From: Streptomyces canus 299MFChir4.1
Lineage (GTDB): Bacteria > Actinomycetota > Actinomycetes > Streptomycetales > Streptomycetaceae
Assembly (NCBI RefSeq): GCF_000383615.1
Contig: NZ_KB911584.1
Location: 346,976-410,975, forward strand
Reading direction: 5' to 3'
DNA: 64,000 bases
Part shown: piece by piece, positions 33,852-42,900 of the stretch
Numbering within the stretch: position 1 is the first letter of the stretch
Layout: each line of letters opens with the position of its first letter
Position numbers and translations under genes: made by a program
The notes under the pieces: generated by a model
Told to the model about the DNA's origin: nothing
The model's input: the letters and a program-made list of their open reading frames with translations, nothing else
Databases searched by the model: none

Positions 33852-33980
33852 GATGGTCGCTCCGGAGCTGAGGTCGATCTGGTCTGAAAAAAGTCATGGG
33901 CTGCCCCGGCCCGGGTGGTTCGAGTGAGGCCGGGGGCTTGGGAGAGGTCGTGCGGCAGTACGGCTCGGCCGGGCCTCGGC

Positions 33981-34601
33981 TCACACCGGAGCCCTCTCCA
34001 CCGCCAGCGAATGAAGAAACCGCATCAAGGTCATCAGCACATCCCGGCTCGACGCCCGCCGGCGCGCATCGCACTCGACGATGGGGATGTCCGCGCTGAG
34101 GTCGAGCGCGCTGCGCAGGTCCTCGATGGCGTGGCGGGGGCCGTCGGGGAAGGTGTTGACGGCTACGACGAAGGGCACGCCCCGTTCCTCCAGGCGGTCC
34201 ATGACGTCGAAGCTGACTTCGAGGCGTCGGGTGTCCACCAGGACCACCGCCCCGAGCGCGCCTTCGAACAGGCCGTTCCACAGGAACCAGAAGCGTTCCT
34301 GGCCGGGGGTTCCGAAGAGGTACAGCACCAGTTGCTCGGTGATGCTGATGCGGCCGAAGTCCATGGCCACGGTGGTGGCCGTCTTGGTCTCGGATCCGTA
34401 GTTGTCGTCGACCCCGATGCCGGCCTGGGTCATGGTCTCCTCGGTGGTCAGCGGTTTGATCTCGCTGACCGAGCCGACCATGGTCGTCTTGCCGACGCCG
34501 AAGCCGCCGACGATGACGATCTTCACCGCGGCCTGGGCGGTCTGGGGCAGGTGGTCCCCTGTTCGCGGACCGGGGATGGTGTCAGAGCCTTTGAAGTCCA
34601 T
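33981..34601 (-). CDS. rarD: Conservon small GTPase (CvnD/RarD)
   Basis: The 206-residue Ras-like GTPase has the P-loop GGFGVGKTT, an LFGTPGQERF G3 motif (G-x-P-G-Q instead of D-x-x-G-Q) and VNTF at the usual NKxD position, all typical of CvnD proteins. It overlaps the DUF742 gene by 20 bases. In conservons the GTPase is thought to work with a membrane sensor and a roadblock protein as a G-protein-like complex; in this rar group the phenotype concerns onset of aerial mycelium and secondary metabolism. Confidence 0.93.
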   Translation of the reverse strand: MDFKGSDTIPGPRTGDHLPQTAQAAVKIVIVGGFGVGKTTMVGSVSEIKPLTTEETMTQAGIGVDDNYGSETKTATTVAMDFGRISITEQLVLYLFGTPGQERFWFLWNGLFEGALGAVVLVDTRRLEVSFDVMDRLEERGVPFVVAVNTFPDGPRHAIEDLRSALDLSADIPIVECDARRRASSRDVLMTLMRFLHSLAVERAPV

Positions 34602-35004
34602 GCATCACCGCTTCGAGGAGGGAACGGTCGGCCAGCGCCTGGCGGATCACAGGGGCGCGCGCCGTCACCAGTTCGGCCGTCAGCAGCTCGGTGAGCAGGA
34701 CGGTCACCACGCTGAACGGCAGGCTGAGATAGGCGGACAGCTCGGCCACGGACAGGGGGGCCGTGCAGAGCCTGAGCAGCGCCGCCTGCTCGGGCGTGGC
34801 GGAGGGCGGTGGGTCGGCGTGCGCCACGATTAAGGTGACCAGGTCGAGTTCCGAGCGCTCGGTTCCGTCGGGGCCGGTGATGACGTACAGCCGCTCGGGG
34901 TTCTTCTTTGGTCCTTCGGGTGGGTCCTGGCCCTCCTGCGGGGGCTGCGGTGCCGGTTCCGGACTGGCCTTGGGGAATCGCCGTCGGCGTTGTGGAGGAG
35001 TCAT
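34582..35004 (-). CDS. rarC: DUF742 protein of the conservon (CvnC/RarC)
   Basis: The 140-residue protein has a Pro/basic N-terminus followed by the DUF742 domain: RLYVITGPDG, DLVTLIVAHADPPPSATPEQAALLRLC, and LSVAELSAYLSLPFSVVTVLLTELL resembling a winged helix. The ATG at 35004 overlaps the roadblock gene stop (ATGA). It is the third component of the four-protein complex and may link the roadblock protein to the GTPase. Confidence 0.92.
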   Translation of the reverse strand: MTPPQRRRRFPKASPEPAPQPPQEGQDPPEGPKKNPERLYVITGPDGTERSELDLVTLIVAHADPPPSATPEQAALLRLCTAPLSVAELSAYLSLPFSVVTVLLTELLTAELVTARAPVIRQALADRSLLEAVMHGLQRL

Positions 35005-35408
35005 ACGGTCTGCCCGTTGCGGCGGGGCGGACTGGTGAGGTGCGCGCCGATGCGGACGACCAGATCGCTCATGCGGGCGCTCATGTGGCCGGGTTCGGTG
35101 ATGATGTCGGAGAGCACCGCGAGATAGGCGTTGGGGCCGGCGGCCATCAGGTAGAAGTAGCCCCCGTGGATCTCGATGAGGACCATCTTCATCTTGCCGT
35201 CGCTGCCGGGGATCTCCCCGGCGACGGCGCCCGCCAGGCTCTGCAGGCCCGCGCAGGCCGCGGCGACGCGGTCGGCGGTGTCCGGGTCGCCGCCGTGGCG
35301 GGCGATGCGCAGGCCGTCGGCGGAGAGCACCACGATCATCTGGATGCCCGGTACGCCTTTGGCGAGGTCCTGGAGCATCCAGTCGAAGTTGCCTCGCTGC
35401 TGGATCAC
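35001..35408 (-). CDS. rarB: Roadblock/LC7-domain protein of the conservon (CvnB/RarB)
   Basis: The 135-residue roadblock/LC7 protein has FDWMLQDLAKGVPGIQMIVVLSADGLRIA and VLIEIHGGYFYLMAAGPNAYLAVL. Such proteins are GTPase regulators (MglB-like). The start at ATG 35408 overlaps the histidine-kinase-like gene stop (ATGA), and the downstream gene is likewise overlapped, so the four proteins are produced in a coupled manner. Confidence 0.93.
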   Translation of the reverse strand: MIQQRGNFDWMLQDLAKGVPGIQMIVVLSADGLRIARHGGDPDTADRVAAACAGLQSLAGAVAGEIPGSDGKMKMVLIEIHGGYFYLMAAGPNAYLAVLSDIITEPGHMSARMSDLVVRIGAHLTSPPRRNGQTV

Positions 35409-36994
35409 TTGAGGTTCCCCTCATCTTCGGCCTCGGTACGGGCCGGTTCGTCGGTCGGCTGACTGGCGGTGGAAGCGGTGGGGCGCTTGAGGCCGTCCAT
35501 GAACGCCTGGACCCACAGGCCCGGCGGGGTGTCGTCCGGCTTCTGTTCTGGCTCGGGTTCGCGGCCGGCCGTCGACCAGATGGTCGGGCGGCCTTCCCGC
35601 TCGGCGCGTTCGATCTCGGCCTGCTCGGCGTAGCGCTGGGTGAGCGAGGTCTTGACCCGGCTGCGGCGCTGCGGCAGCCCGTTGGCCGTCCATTCGGTGA
35701 CCTCGGGGACGTCGTCCTCCATGGACACCGGCGTCGTGAACTTGGGGCTGGTGGGGCGGCGCTTCTTGATCGTGCGCTTGGGGCCGGGCAGCGCGCCGAG
35801 TTCGGCCTTGGGGACGGCGGTGGCGCCGATGCCGTGGGCGAGTCCGACGCCGGGCTCGTCGGTGAGCATGTCGCTGGGCACGACGAGGATGGCGCGGACG
35901 CCGCCGTACGCGGAGGCACGCAGGGAGACCTGCATGTCGTACGCCTGGCAGAGCCGGCCCACGACGGCGAGGCCGAGGCGCGGCGACTCGCCGAGGTCCT
36001 GGAAGTCCACGCCGGCCTTGGCCCGCTCCAGCATGCCCTCGGCCCGCAGCCGGGCCTCCTCGCTGAGGCTGACGCCGGCGTCCTCGATCTCGATGCAGAC
36101 GCCGGTCTGCACCTCGGTCGCGGTGACGTGCACCTTGCTCTGCGGCGGCGAGTACCGGGTGGCGTTGTCGAGGAGTTCGGCCGCGGCGTGGATGACCGGC
36201 TCGACGGCGGTGCCCTTGACGTTGACCTTGGCGATCGACGAGAGGTCGATGCGCCGGTACTCCAGGATCCGGGACATGGCGCCGCGCAGCACGCTGTACA
36301 GCGCGACGGGCTCGGGCCACTGCCGGCCGGGGCGGCCGCCGCCGAGGACGGAGATGGAGTCGGCGAGCCGGCCGATCAGCGCGGTGCCGTGGTCGATGCG
36401 CAGGAGGTCGTCGAAGACCTCGGGGTTGCGGCCGTGGTCCTCCTCCATCTCCCGCAGTTCGTTGGCCTGTTGGTGCACGATGGCCTGGACGCGGCGGGCG
36501 ATGTTCACGAAGGAGCGCTGCGCGGCGTCGCGCATGATCTCCTCGGTGTCGACGATGGTGAGCACCGTCTTGAGCAACCGGACCTGTGGCTCGGGCAGGT
36601 GCGCCCAGGAGGGGTCGAACTCACCGAGTCGGCGAATCACCTCTCCGGGGGAACTTCCGCGGCGCAGCCAGTCCAGCGCGGTCGGCGCGATCTCCTTGGC
36701 GAACCGGATCAGGTCCTGGTCGTGGTCGGCGATGCGCTGCTTCAGATCAGCCGTGTGACGGATGTGCTCAAGTCGCTGCTCGCGCAGTTCCCGACCGCGC
36801 CGGACGGCTTCGGCCGCCACCGCGATCACCAGCAGCGTGGCGACGGCACCGCACCAGCCGACCGCGGCCCTGGCGGGCTGCTGCACCAGCGCGACACCGG
36901 TCCCGGTCACCGCGGCCATGACTATGGCGGGAAGCAACAGCACGCGCGCATACGGCAGTTCACGGCGTCCTGGGGGGGATTGAACACTCACCAT
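35405..36994 (-). CDS. rarA: Conservon sensor ATPase (CvnA/RarA), histidine-kinase-like
   Basis: The 529-residue protein starts at ATG 36994 behind AGAGGG; the frame extends to 37057 without need. Two transmembrane helices (about 15-60) are followed by a coiled-coil region (EQRLEHIRHTADLKQRIADHDQDL), a dimerisation-like segment and a HATPase_c domain with N-box AAELLDNATRYSPP and LGLAVVGRLC. The canonical phospho-accepting His context is weak, as in other CvnA proteins. A disordered tail of about 150 residues follows. It is the membrane receptor end of the rar/cvn9-type complex. Confidence 0.92.
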   Translation of the reverse strand: MVSVQSPPGRRELPYARVLLLPAIVMAAVTGTGVALVQQPARAAVGWCGAVATLLVIAVAAEAVRRGRELREQRLEHIRHTADLKQRIADHDQDLIRFAKEIAPTALDWLRRGSSPGEVIRRLGEFDPSWAHLPEPQVRLLKTVLTIVDTEEIMRDAAQRSFVNIARRVQAIVHQQANELREMEEDHGRNPEVFDDLLRIDHGTALIGRLADSISVLGGGRPGRQWPEPVALYSVLRGAMSRILEYRRIDLSSIAKVNVKGTAVEPVIHAAAELLDNATRYSPPQSKVHVTATEVQTGVCIEIEDAGVSLSEEARLRAEGMLERAKAGVDFQDLGESPRLGLAVVGRLCQAYDMQVSLRASAYGGVRAILVVPSDMLTDEPGVGLAHGIGATAVPKAELGALPGPKRTIKKRRPTSPKFTTPVSMEDDVPEVTEWTANGLPQRRSRVKTSLTQRYAEQAEIERAEREGRPTIWSTAGREPEPEQKPDDTPPGLWVQAFMDGLKRPTASTASQPTDEPARTEAEDEGNLK

Positions 36995-37243
36995 GTGGGC
37001 CCTCTGAGACGTATCGACGGGGAGTCGCACATATAGGGAACAAGCGCACGAATACACATCAACTCGGTGCGCTGCGGGCGAGCTTAGTCCGACCGGATCA
37101 TCGCCGTGTCATATTCAGCAAGCGCCTGAAACGGGCATTGCGACTGGAGTACCCTCGGCCCATTTGCACGCTCCGACACCACTCGAACACGGCGAGTCAT
37201 GGCGTACAGGCTTGCGAAAACCCCTCACCGCGGCGAGTGAAGA

Positions 37244-37909
37244 TCAGCCTCCGGCCGGGTGCCGGAGCCGGACTCCGGCGATGCGCAGGGCGGCGTCCGC
37301 GGTCGCCTCCGCGAAGGCGGAGACGGGGCGCTCGGGGTCGGAGCGGTGGACGAGGATCACGCCCTCGATCAGGCCGAACAGCAGGTCCGTGCGGAGATCG
37401 AGCTCGCTCTTGGCGAGGGCGCCACCCGCGGCCGTCGCGGCGAGCAACTGCCGGTAGGCGTCCTTGAGTTCGGCGCGCACGGCATGGAAGCCGGCGAACC
37501 GCTCGGCGCGCACCTCGGGCAGCAGATAGAGCCCGCCGAGGTTGTGCGGCCCGCCGCACAGCACCTCGACGTCCGCACGGCACAGCTCCCACAGCCGGCT
37601 CTCCGCGGAAACCTTGTCGTCCGCGAGCAGTTCACGGGCATACACCAGCGAGGGCGTGACGGTGGACTCCAGGAGCTCGGCGAGGAGCTCCTCCTTGCCG
37701 GACACGTAGTGGTACATGGACGCCTGCCGCATGCCCGCGCGCTCGGCGACGGCCCGGGTGCTGGTGGCGGCATAGCCCAGCGAGGTGAACAACTCGGCTG
37801 CGGCGACGAGGAGTTCGTCGCGCGGAGCCAGCCCGCTGGCCGGCCGCCGATCGGCCCGCGGCCTGCCGACCCGCCGCCCGGGCTCCGCCGCCCCGCCTGT
37901 CGTACCCAT
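37244..37909 (-). CDS. TetR-family regulator next to the guanidine/urea carboxylase cluster
   Basis: The 221-residue TetR protein (ATG 37909) has the HTH LLVAAAELFTSLGYAATSTRAVAERAGMRQASMYHYVSGKEELLAELL and a helical ligand domain with RADVEVLCGGPHNLGGLYLLPEVR. It is divergent from the carboxylase cluster, and a perfect 8-4-8 palindrome lies 50 bases before the first cluster gene, with a near-copy before the APC permease at 27 kb. It is therefore the best candidate repressor of both; the ligand is probably guanidine, carboxyguanidine or a downstream product. Confidence 0.88.
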   Translation of the reverse strand: MGTTGGAAEPGRRVGRPRADRRPASGLAPRDELLVAAAELFTSLGYAATSTRAVAERAGMRQASMYHYVSGKEELLAELLESTVTPSLVYARELLADDKVSAESRLWELCRADVEVLCGGPHNLGGLYLLPEVRAERFAGFHAVRAELKDAYRQLLAATAAGGALAKSELDLRTDLLFGLIEGVILVHRSDPERPVSAFAEATADAALRIAGVRLRHPAGG

Positions 37910-37971
37910 GCGTTCGATCCTCGCACACGGGGCGCGCGGCGTTCTCCTGGCGATCGTCGGGCGCGCCGGGG

Positions 37972-38165
37972 CGGCGGCAGCGGGAGGTGACCGAGGAGGT
38001 GGTCCCGCAGGACGAGCACGGTGATGAAGGCGCCCGCGAGCACCAGGTTCTGGAGGACCAGTCGGCGGGCGGCCCGGGTCCGCCGTACGACCGCCGGAGC
38101 GGTCGCGAGTCCCGTAAGACGACCGCAATCGCGGTCTCCAGCGAGAAGTCGGAGCCCCGCCGCAC
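37972..38165 (-). pseudogene. Frameshifted remnant of a heavy-metal P-type ATPase
   Basis: On the reverse strand one frame reads GSDFSLETAIAVVLRD, and after a frameshift the next frame continues TAPAVVRRTRAARRLVLQNL and then a hydrophobic helix ending GHLPLPPP. These are the hinge/last-helix segments that close CtpV/ZntA-type metal ATPases (G-S-D-x-x-L-E-x-A, then V-x-x-x-x-R-x-x-R-x-x-x-x-Q-N-L). Both flanks are lost. It indicates deletion or insertion at this site, where the carboxylase cluster begins. Confidence 0.6.
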
Positions 38166-38397
38166 GGCGACCGCAGCCAACCGGCCGCCTCGCCACCCAC
38201 CGGGGGCAGCCGGACCCACCCCCGCTTCCCAGCGACACGCACACAGCAACCCACCGGGGGGCCAGGGCTGTGACATCAGCGGCTTCACCGCGGGACGCGA
38301 CCAAGCCCCCCCGGCCCCCGCCGCACCCCGCCCCACCCCCGTGAGCCCCCGGTAACCACCCGGCAACACCCGGGCAATCCCCCCGACCTACCCGGCC

Positions 38398-38424
38398 CCT
38401 AATTTCTGTCAAGCGACAGAAACG
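38398..38424 (+). promoter_or_regulatory. Palindromic operator in front of the carboxylase cluster (copy 2)
   Basis: TTTCTGTC (38403-38410) and GACAGAAA (38415-38422) form a perfect inverted repeat with a 4-base spacer, 50 bases before the first ATG. The preceding bases CCTAATTTCTG also match copy 1 at 26988-27012. The size and symmetry suit a TetR dimer, and the TetR gene is divergent from this cluster. Confidence 0.72.
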
Positions 38425-38472
38425 CCCCTCCCCACCTCACCCCCACCCCGCCCCCTGAGCCGGAGGTCCGCC

Positions 38473-39297
38473 ATGGCCACAGAGACCACATACGGAGCCC
38501 GAGACCACGCCCGCGCACAGGAGGGCACCCGTACCGAGGCCATGCCCGTCGTCCCGGCCGGCGACTGGCCGGACCCGCCTTGCGAGGCGGGACACCTGGT
38601 GTGGGCGGAGACCGTCGCGGGCGGCAACTACACCCACCGCGTCCTCGCCCGAGGCACCGAAGTCCGCCTCACCGACCTCCACGGAGACGCCTGCGCCCAC
38701 CTCCTCCTCTACGCGGAGGGCCGCCCCTGGGAGCGTCTGAACGTCGCCGACACGGTGAAGGTCCAGTGGAACGCCTACCTCGGCGAGGGCCAACTGCTCC
38801 TGTCCGACCAGGGCCGCGTCCTCGCGAGCGTCGTCGCCGACACCTCCGGCCGCCACGACGCCCTGTGCGGCACCTCCACCCTGGTCCGCAACACCGCGCG
38901 CTACGGCGACGGGACGCCCCAGAGCCCCTCCCCCGCCGGCCGCGAGCTCTTCAAGCTGGCGGCCGCGAAGAACGGCCTCGAACCCCGCGATCTCCCGCCC
39001 TCCCTCTCCTTCTTCCAGGGCGTGCGGATCCGCGAGGACGGCGGCCTCGACTTCACCGGCTCGGCGGGCCCCGGCGGCAGCGTCACCCTCCGCGCCGAAC
39101 AGGACGTGACGGTCCTGATCGCGAACGTCCCGCACCCCGCCGACCCCCGGCCCGCCTACGTCAGCACCCCGCTGGAGGTCCTCGCCTGGCGCGCCGGGCC
39201 CACCCGCGCCGGCGACCCCCTCTGGGACGCCACCCCCGAAGGCCGCCGCGCCTTCCTGAACACCGCCGAATTCCTGGCCTCGAAGGGACGCGCATGA
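38473..39297 (+). CDS. cgdA: DUF1989 urea carboxylase-associated protein 1 (carboxyguanidine deiminase subunit A)
   Basis: The 274-residue protein (ATG 38473, GGAGG six bases upstream) has TEVRLTDLHGDACAHLLLY, a conserved VADTSGRHDALCGTST segment and a late TLRAEQDVTVLIANVPHP, the DUF1989 fold of UAAP1. In Pseudomonas the two DUF1989 proteins were shown, as I recall, to form carboxyguanidine deiminase (CgdAB), converting carboxyguanidine to allophanate. The conserved Cys/His residues in GRHDALCGT would bind metal. It overlaps the next gene by four bases. Confidence 0.85.
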   Translation: MATETTYGARDHARAQEGTRTEAMPVVPAGDWPDPPCEAGHLVWAETVAGGNYTHRVLARGTEVRLTDLHGDACAHLLLYAEGRPWERLNVADTVKVQWNAYLGEGQLLLSDQGRVLASVVADTSGRHDALCGTSTLVRNTARYGDGTPQSPSPAGRELFKLAAAKNGLEPRDLPPSLSFFQGVRIREDGGLDFTGSAGPGGSVTLRAEQDVTVLIANVPHPADPRPAYVSTPLEVLAWRAGPTRAGDPLWDATPEGRRAFLNTAEFLASKGRA

Positions 39298-39956
39298 AGA
39301 CCGTGGTTCCGGCCCGCACCGCCTGGTCCTCCGTCATCCGCGAGGGCGAGACGCTCACCATCACCGACCTGCACGGCAACCAGGCCGTCGACTTCCTCGT
39401 CTACGACGCCCACGACACGGCGGTCCGCTACAGCGCCCCCGACACCATCCAGGCGCAGGGCGGCATCTTCCTCACCACGGGCAGCGTGCTGATGTCCGAC
39501 GAGCACACCCCGCTGATGACGGTCACCGCCGACGACGTGGGCCGCCACGACACGGTCGGCGGTGCCTGCTCCAAGGAGTCGAACACCCTGCGCTACGGCC
39601 ACCACACCTGGTCGCAGCACGCCTGCGTGGACAACTTCCTCGCCGAGGGCTCGAAGCACGGCCTCGGAAAGCGCGACCTCGTCTCCAACATCAACTGGTA
39701 CATGAACGTGCCGGTCGAGAAGGACGGCACCCTCGGCATCGTCGACGGCATCTCCGCCCCGGGCCTGACCCTGACCCTGCGCGCCGAACGCGACGTCCTC
39801 GTCCTCGTCTCCAACTGCCCCCAGATCAACAACCCCTGCAACGGCTTCGACCCGACACCCGTCGCGATGACGATCGAGGCCGCGGCGGAAGGTGCGGCCG
39901 AAGCCACGGAGACCGCGCCCGGGGCCACAGCGACCGCGATCGGGGCCGACGCATGA
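39294..39956 (+). CDS. cgdB: DUF1989 urea carboxylase-associated protein 2 (carboxyguanidine deiminase subunit B)
   Basis: The 220-residue protein is the UAAP2 partner: LTITDLHGNQAVDFLVYDAHD, RYSAPDTIQAQGGIFLTTG, DVGRHDTVGGACSKESN, HACVDNFL and SNCPQINNPCNGFDPTPV. The repeated Cys/His/Asn clusters are the likely metal site. ATG 39294 overlaps the cgdA stop (ATGA), and its own stop overlaps the carboxylase start, so the three are made together. The last 20 or so residues (Ala/Glu/Thr) are non-conserved. Confidence 0.88.
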   Translation: MKTVVPARTAWSSVIREGETLTITDLHGNQAVDFLVYDAHDTAVRYSAPDTIQAQGGIFLTTGSVLMSDEHTPLMTVTADDVGRHDTVGGACSKESNTLRYGHHTWSQHACVDNFLAEGSKHGLGKRDLVSNINWYMNVPVEKDGTLGIVDGISAPGLTLTLRAERDVLVLVSNCPQINNPCNGFDPTPVAMTIEAAAEGAAEATETAPGATATAIGADA

Positions 39957-42900
39957 CCTTCGACACCCTCCTCGTCGCCAACCGTGGCGAGATAGCGGTC
40001 CGGATCATCCGCACGGCCCGCGAACTGGGCCTGCGGACCGTCGCGGTGTACTCCGACGCCGACCGGTCCGCACCCCACGTCCGGCTCGCCGACCAGGCCG
40101 TACGCCTCGGCCCGGCGCCCGCGAAGGAGTCGTACCTCGACGCCGACCTGGTGCTGAAGGCGGCCAAGGACTCGGGCGCGGGCGCGATCCACCCCGGCTA
40201 CGGTTTCCTGTCCGAGGACGCCGCGTTCGCCCGCCGCTGCGAGGACGCGGGGATCGTGTTCGTGGGCCCGACGCCCGAGCAGCTGGAGCTGTTCGGCGCG
40301 AAGCACACCGCGCGGGCCGCGGCGCAGGCGGCGGGGGTGCCGCTGGCACCGGGAACGGGCCTGCTGCCCTCCCTCGACGAAGCGCTCGAAGCGGCCGCGG
40401 CCATCGGCTATCCCGTCATGCTCAAGGCCACCGGCGGTGGCGGCGGCATCGGCATGTCGGCCTGCCGCTCCGCCGACGAGCTGACCGACGCCTGGGACCG
40501 GGTGCAGCGCGTCGCCGCCGCCTCCTTCTCCTCCGCCGGCGTCTTCCTGGAACGGCTCGTCGAGCGGGCACGCCATGTCGAGGTGCAGGTCTTCGGCGAC
40601 GGCGACGGCACGGTCGTCACCTTCGGCGACCGCGACTGCTCCCTCCAGCGCCGCAACCAGAAGGTCGTGGAGGAGGCTCCCGCGCCCGGTCTCCCCGCTC
40701 ACGTCCGCGCACAACTCACGGACAGCGCCCGCGACTTGTGCGCTTCCGTCGGCTACCGCTCCGCGGGAACCGTCGAGTTCGTCTACGACGCCGCCCGCGA
40801 GGAGGCCTACTTCCTGGAGGTCAACACCCGTCTCCAGGTGGAGCACCCGGTCACCGAGGAGATCTACGGCGTCGACCTGGTCGCCTGGATGCTCCGCCTG
40901 GCCCGGGGCGAGCGGGACGTCGTGCGCGAGCCGGGCCCCCCGCGCGGCCACGCCGTGGAGGCCCGCGTCTACGCCGAGGACCCCTCCCGCGAACACCGGC
41001 CCAGCGCCGGCCTGTTGACGCGGGTCGAATTCCCCACAGGGGTCCGCGTCGACGGCTGGGTGGAGACCGGCACCGAGGTGACGACGTCGTACGACCCGAT
41101 GCTCGCGAAGGTCATCGCGTACGGCCCGGACCGCGCCCACGCGCTCCAGCGGCTGGACCAGGCCCTGGCACGCACCCGTGTCGACGGCATCGAGACCAAC
41201 CTGGGCCTGGTCCGGTCGGCACTGGCCGACAGCGACTTCAGGACGGCCGCCCACTCCACGGCGACCCTGTCCGGGGTCCAGGACCCGACCCCGCGCATCG
41301 AGGTCGTGGCCGCCGGCACCCTCACCACGGTCCAGGACTGGCCGGGCCGCACCGGCTACTGGCAGGTCGGTGTTCCGCCGAGCGGCCCGATGGACGACCG
41401 CTCCTTCCGGCTCGGCAACAGGGCCCTGGGCAACCCGGAAGGCGCCCCGGGCCTCGAATGCACCTTGCAGGGACCGTCGTTGAGGTTCACCCACGCCACG
41501 GCCGTCTGTGTGACGGGTGCTCCGGCCCCGGTCACCCTCGACGGCACACCGGTGCCGCAGTGGGAGCCGGTGGCCGTGCCCGCGGGCGGAGTCCTGGAGG
41601 TCGGGGCACCCGCCGAACACGGTCTGCGGACGTACGTCCTGTGCGCGGGCGGCCTCGACGTCCCGGCCTTCCTCGGGAGCGCGAGCACGTTCACGCTGGG
41701 CCGCTTCGGCGGACACGGCGGACGGGCGCTGCGGACGGGCGACGTACTGCACGCGGGACGTCAGGGCGAGGGGAGGCCGCTCGAAGAGACACCAGCCGAC
41801 GGGACGCCGCTCGAAGAGACACCGGCCGAGGGGACCCAGGCCAAGGAGACGACCGAGCGGGCACCGGCCGAGAGGACATCCGTCGAGGACGGCCACCCCT
41901 CCTTCACCTCCACCTGGCACATCGCCGCCGCCGAAGGCCCGCACGCCGCTCCGGAGTTCTTCACCGAGGACGACATCCGCGACTTCTACGCCGCCGACTG
42001 GAAGGTCCACTTCAACTCGGCCCGCACCGGAGTCCGCCTGGTCGGCCCCAAGCCCCGCTGGGCCCGCACCGACGGCGGCGAGGCCGGACTGCACCCGTCC
42101 AACATCCACGACACCCCGTACTCGGTCGGCGCGGTCGACTACACGGGCGACATGCCGGTGCTGCTGGGCCCGGACGGCCCCTCGCTCGGCGGGTTCGTGT
42201 GCCCGGCGACCGTCATCAGCACCGAGCGCTGGAAGCTGGGCCAGCTGCGCCCCGGTGACACGGTCCGCTTCGTCCCGGTGCACACGGACGGCTCGGTGCG
42301 CCCGGCGATCGTGGACGGCGGCATCCTCGCCCGCGACGGCGACGTCACGTTTCGCCGCAGCGGCGACGACAACGTGCTGGTCGAATTCGGCCCCATGCAG
42401 CTGGACCTGGCGCTGCGCATGCGCGTCCACGCGCTGATGGAGGCGGTGGCCGAACAGGGCCCGGACGGCATCACCGACCTCACCCCCGGCATCCGCTCCC
42501 TCCAGATCCGCACGGACCCGAACCGGCTGCCCCAGCACGAACTGCTCGCCGCCGTACGGGAGATCACCGCGTCGCTCCCGCCCTCCGACCAACTGGTCGT
42601 CCCCTCCCGCACCGTCCATCTCCCGCTCTCCTGGGACGATCCGGCGACCCGCGAGGCGATCGCCCGCTACATGGCGGGCGTGCGCGACGACGCGCCCTGG
42701 TGCCCGTGGAACATCGAGTTCATCCGCCGCGTCAACGGCCTGGCCTCGGTGGACGACGTCTACCGCACGGTCTTCGACGCGGAGTACCTGGTCCTGGGGC
42801 TGGGCGATGTCTACCTCGGCGCCCCGGTGGCCACACCGCTCGACCCGCGCCACCGCCTGGTGACCACGAAGTACAACCCGGCACGCACCTGGACGGCGGA

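Larger units (their letters stand above)
37910..38472. other. 563-base gap between the TetR gene and the carboxylase cluster
   Basis: The gap holds a reverse-strand remnant of a P-type ATPase (37972-38165), a Cys-free Pro/Arg-rich stretch without coding character, and the cluster operator at 38398-38424. I looked for the conserved blocks of the guanidine-I (ykkC) riboswitch before the first cluster gene and did not see them, so control appears to be by protein. Confidence 0.6.

Noticed and set aside
37987..38355. Forward ORF of about 120 codons in the TetR-cgdA gap
   Set aside because: No coding bias, no ribosome site, and it is antisense to the P-type ATPase remnant.
38200..38472. Possible guanidine-I (ykkC) riboswitch before cgdA
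   Set aside because: The conserved ykkC sequence blocks could not be found by eye, and a palindromic operator is present instead; a covariance-model search would settle it.
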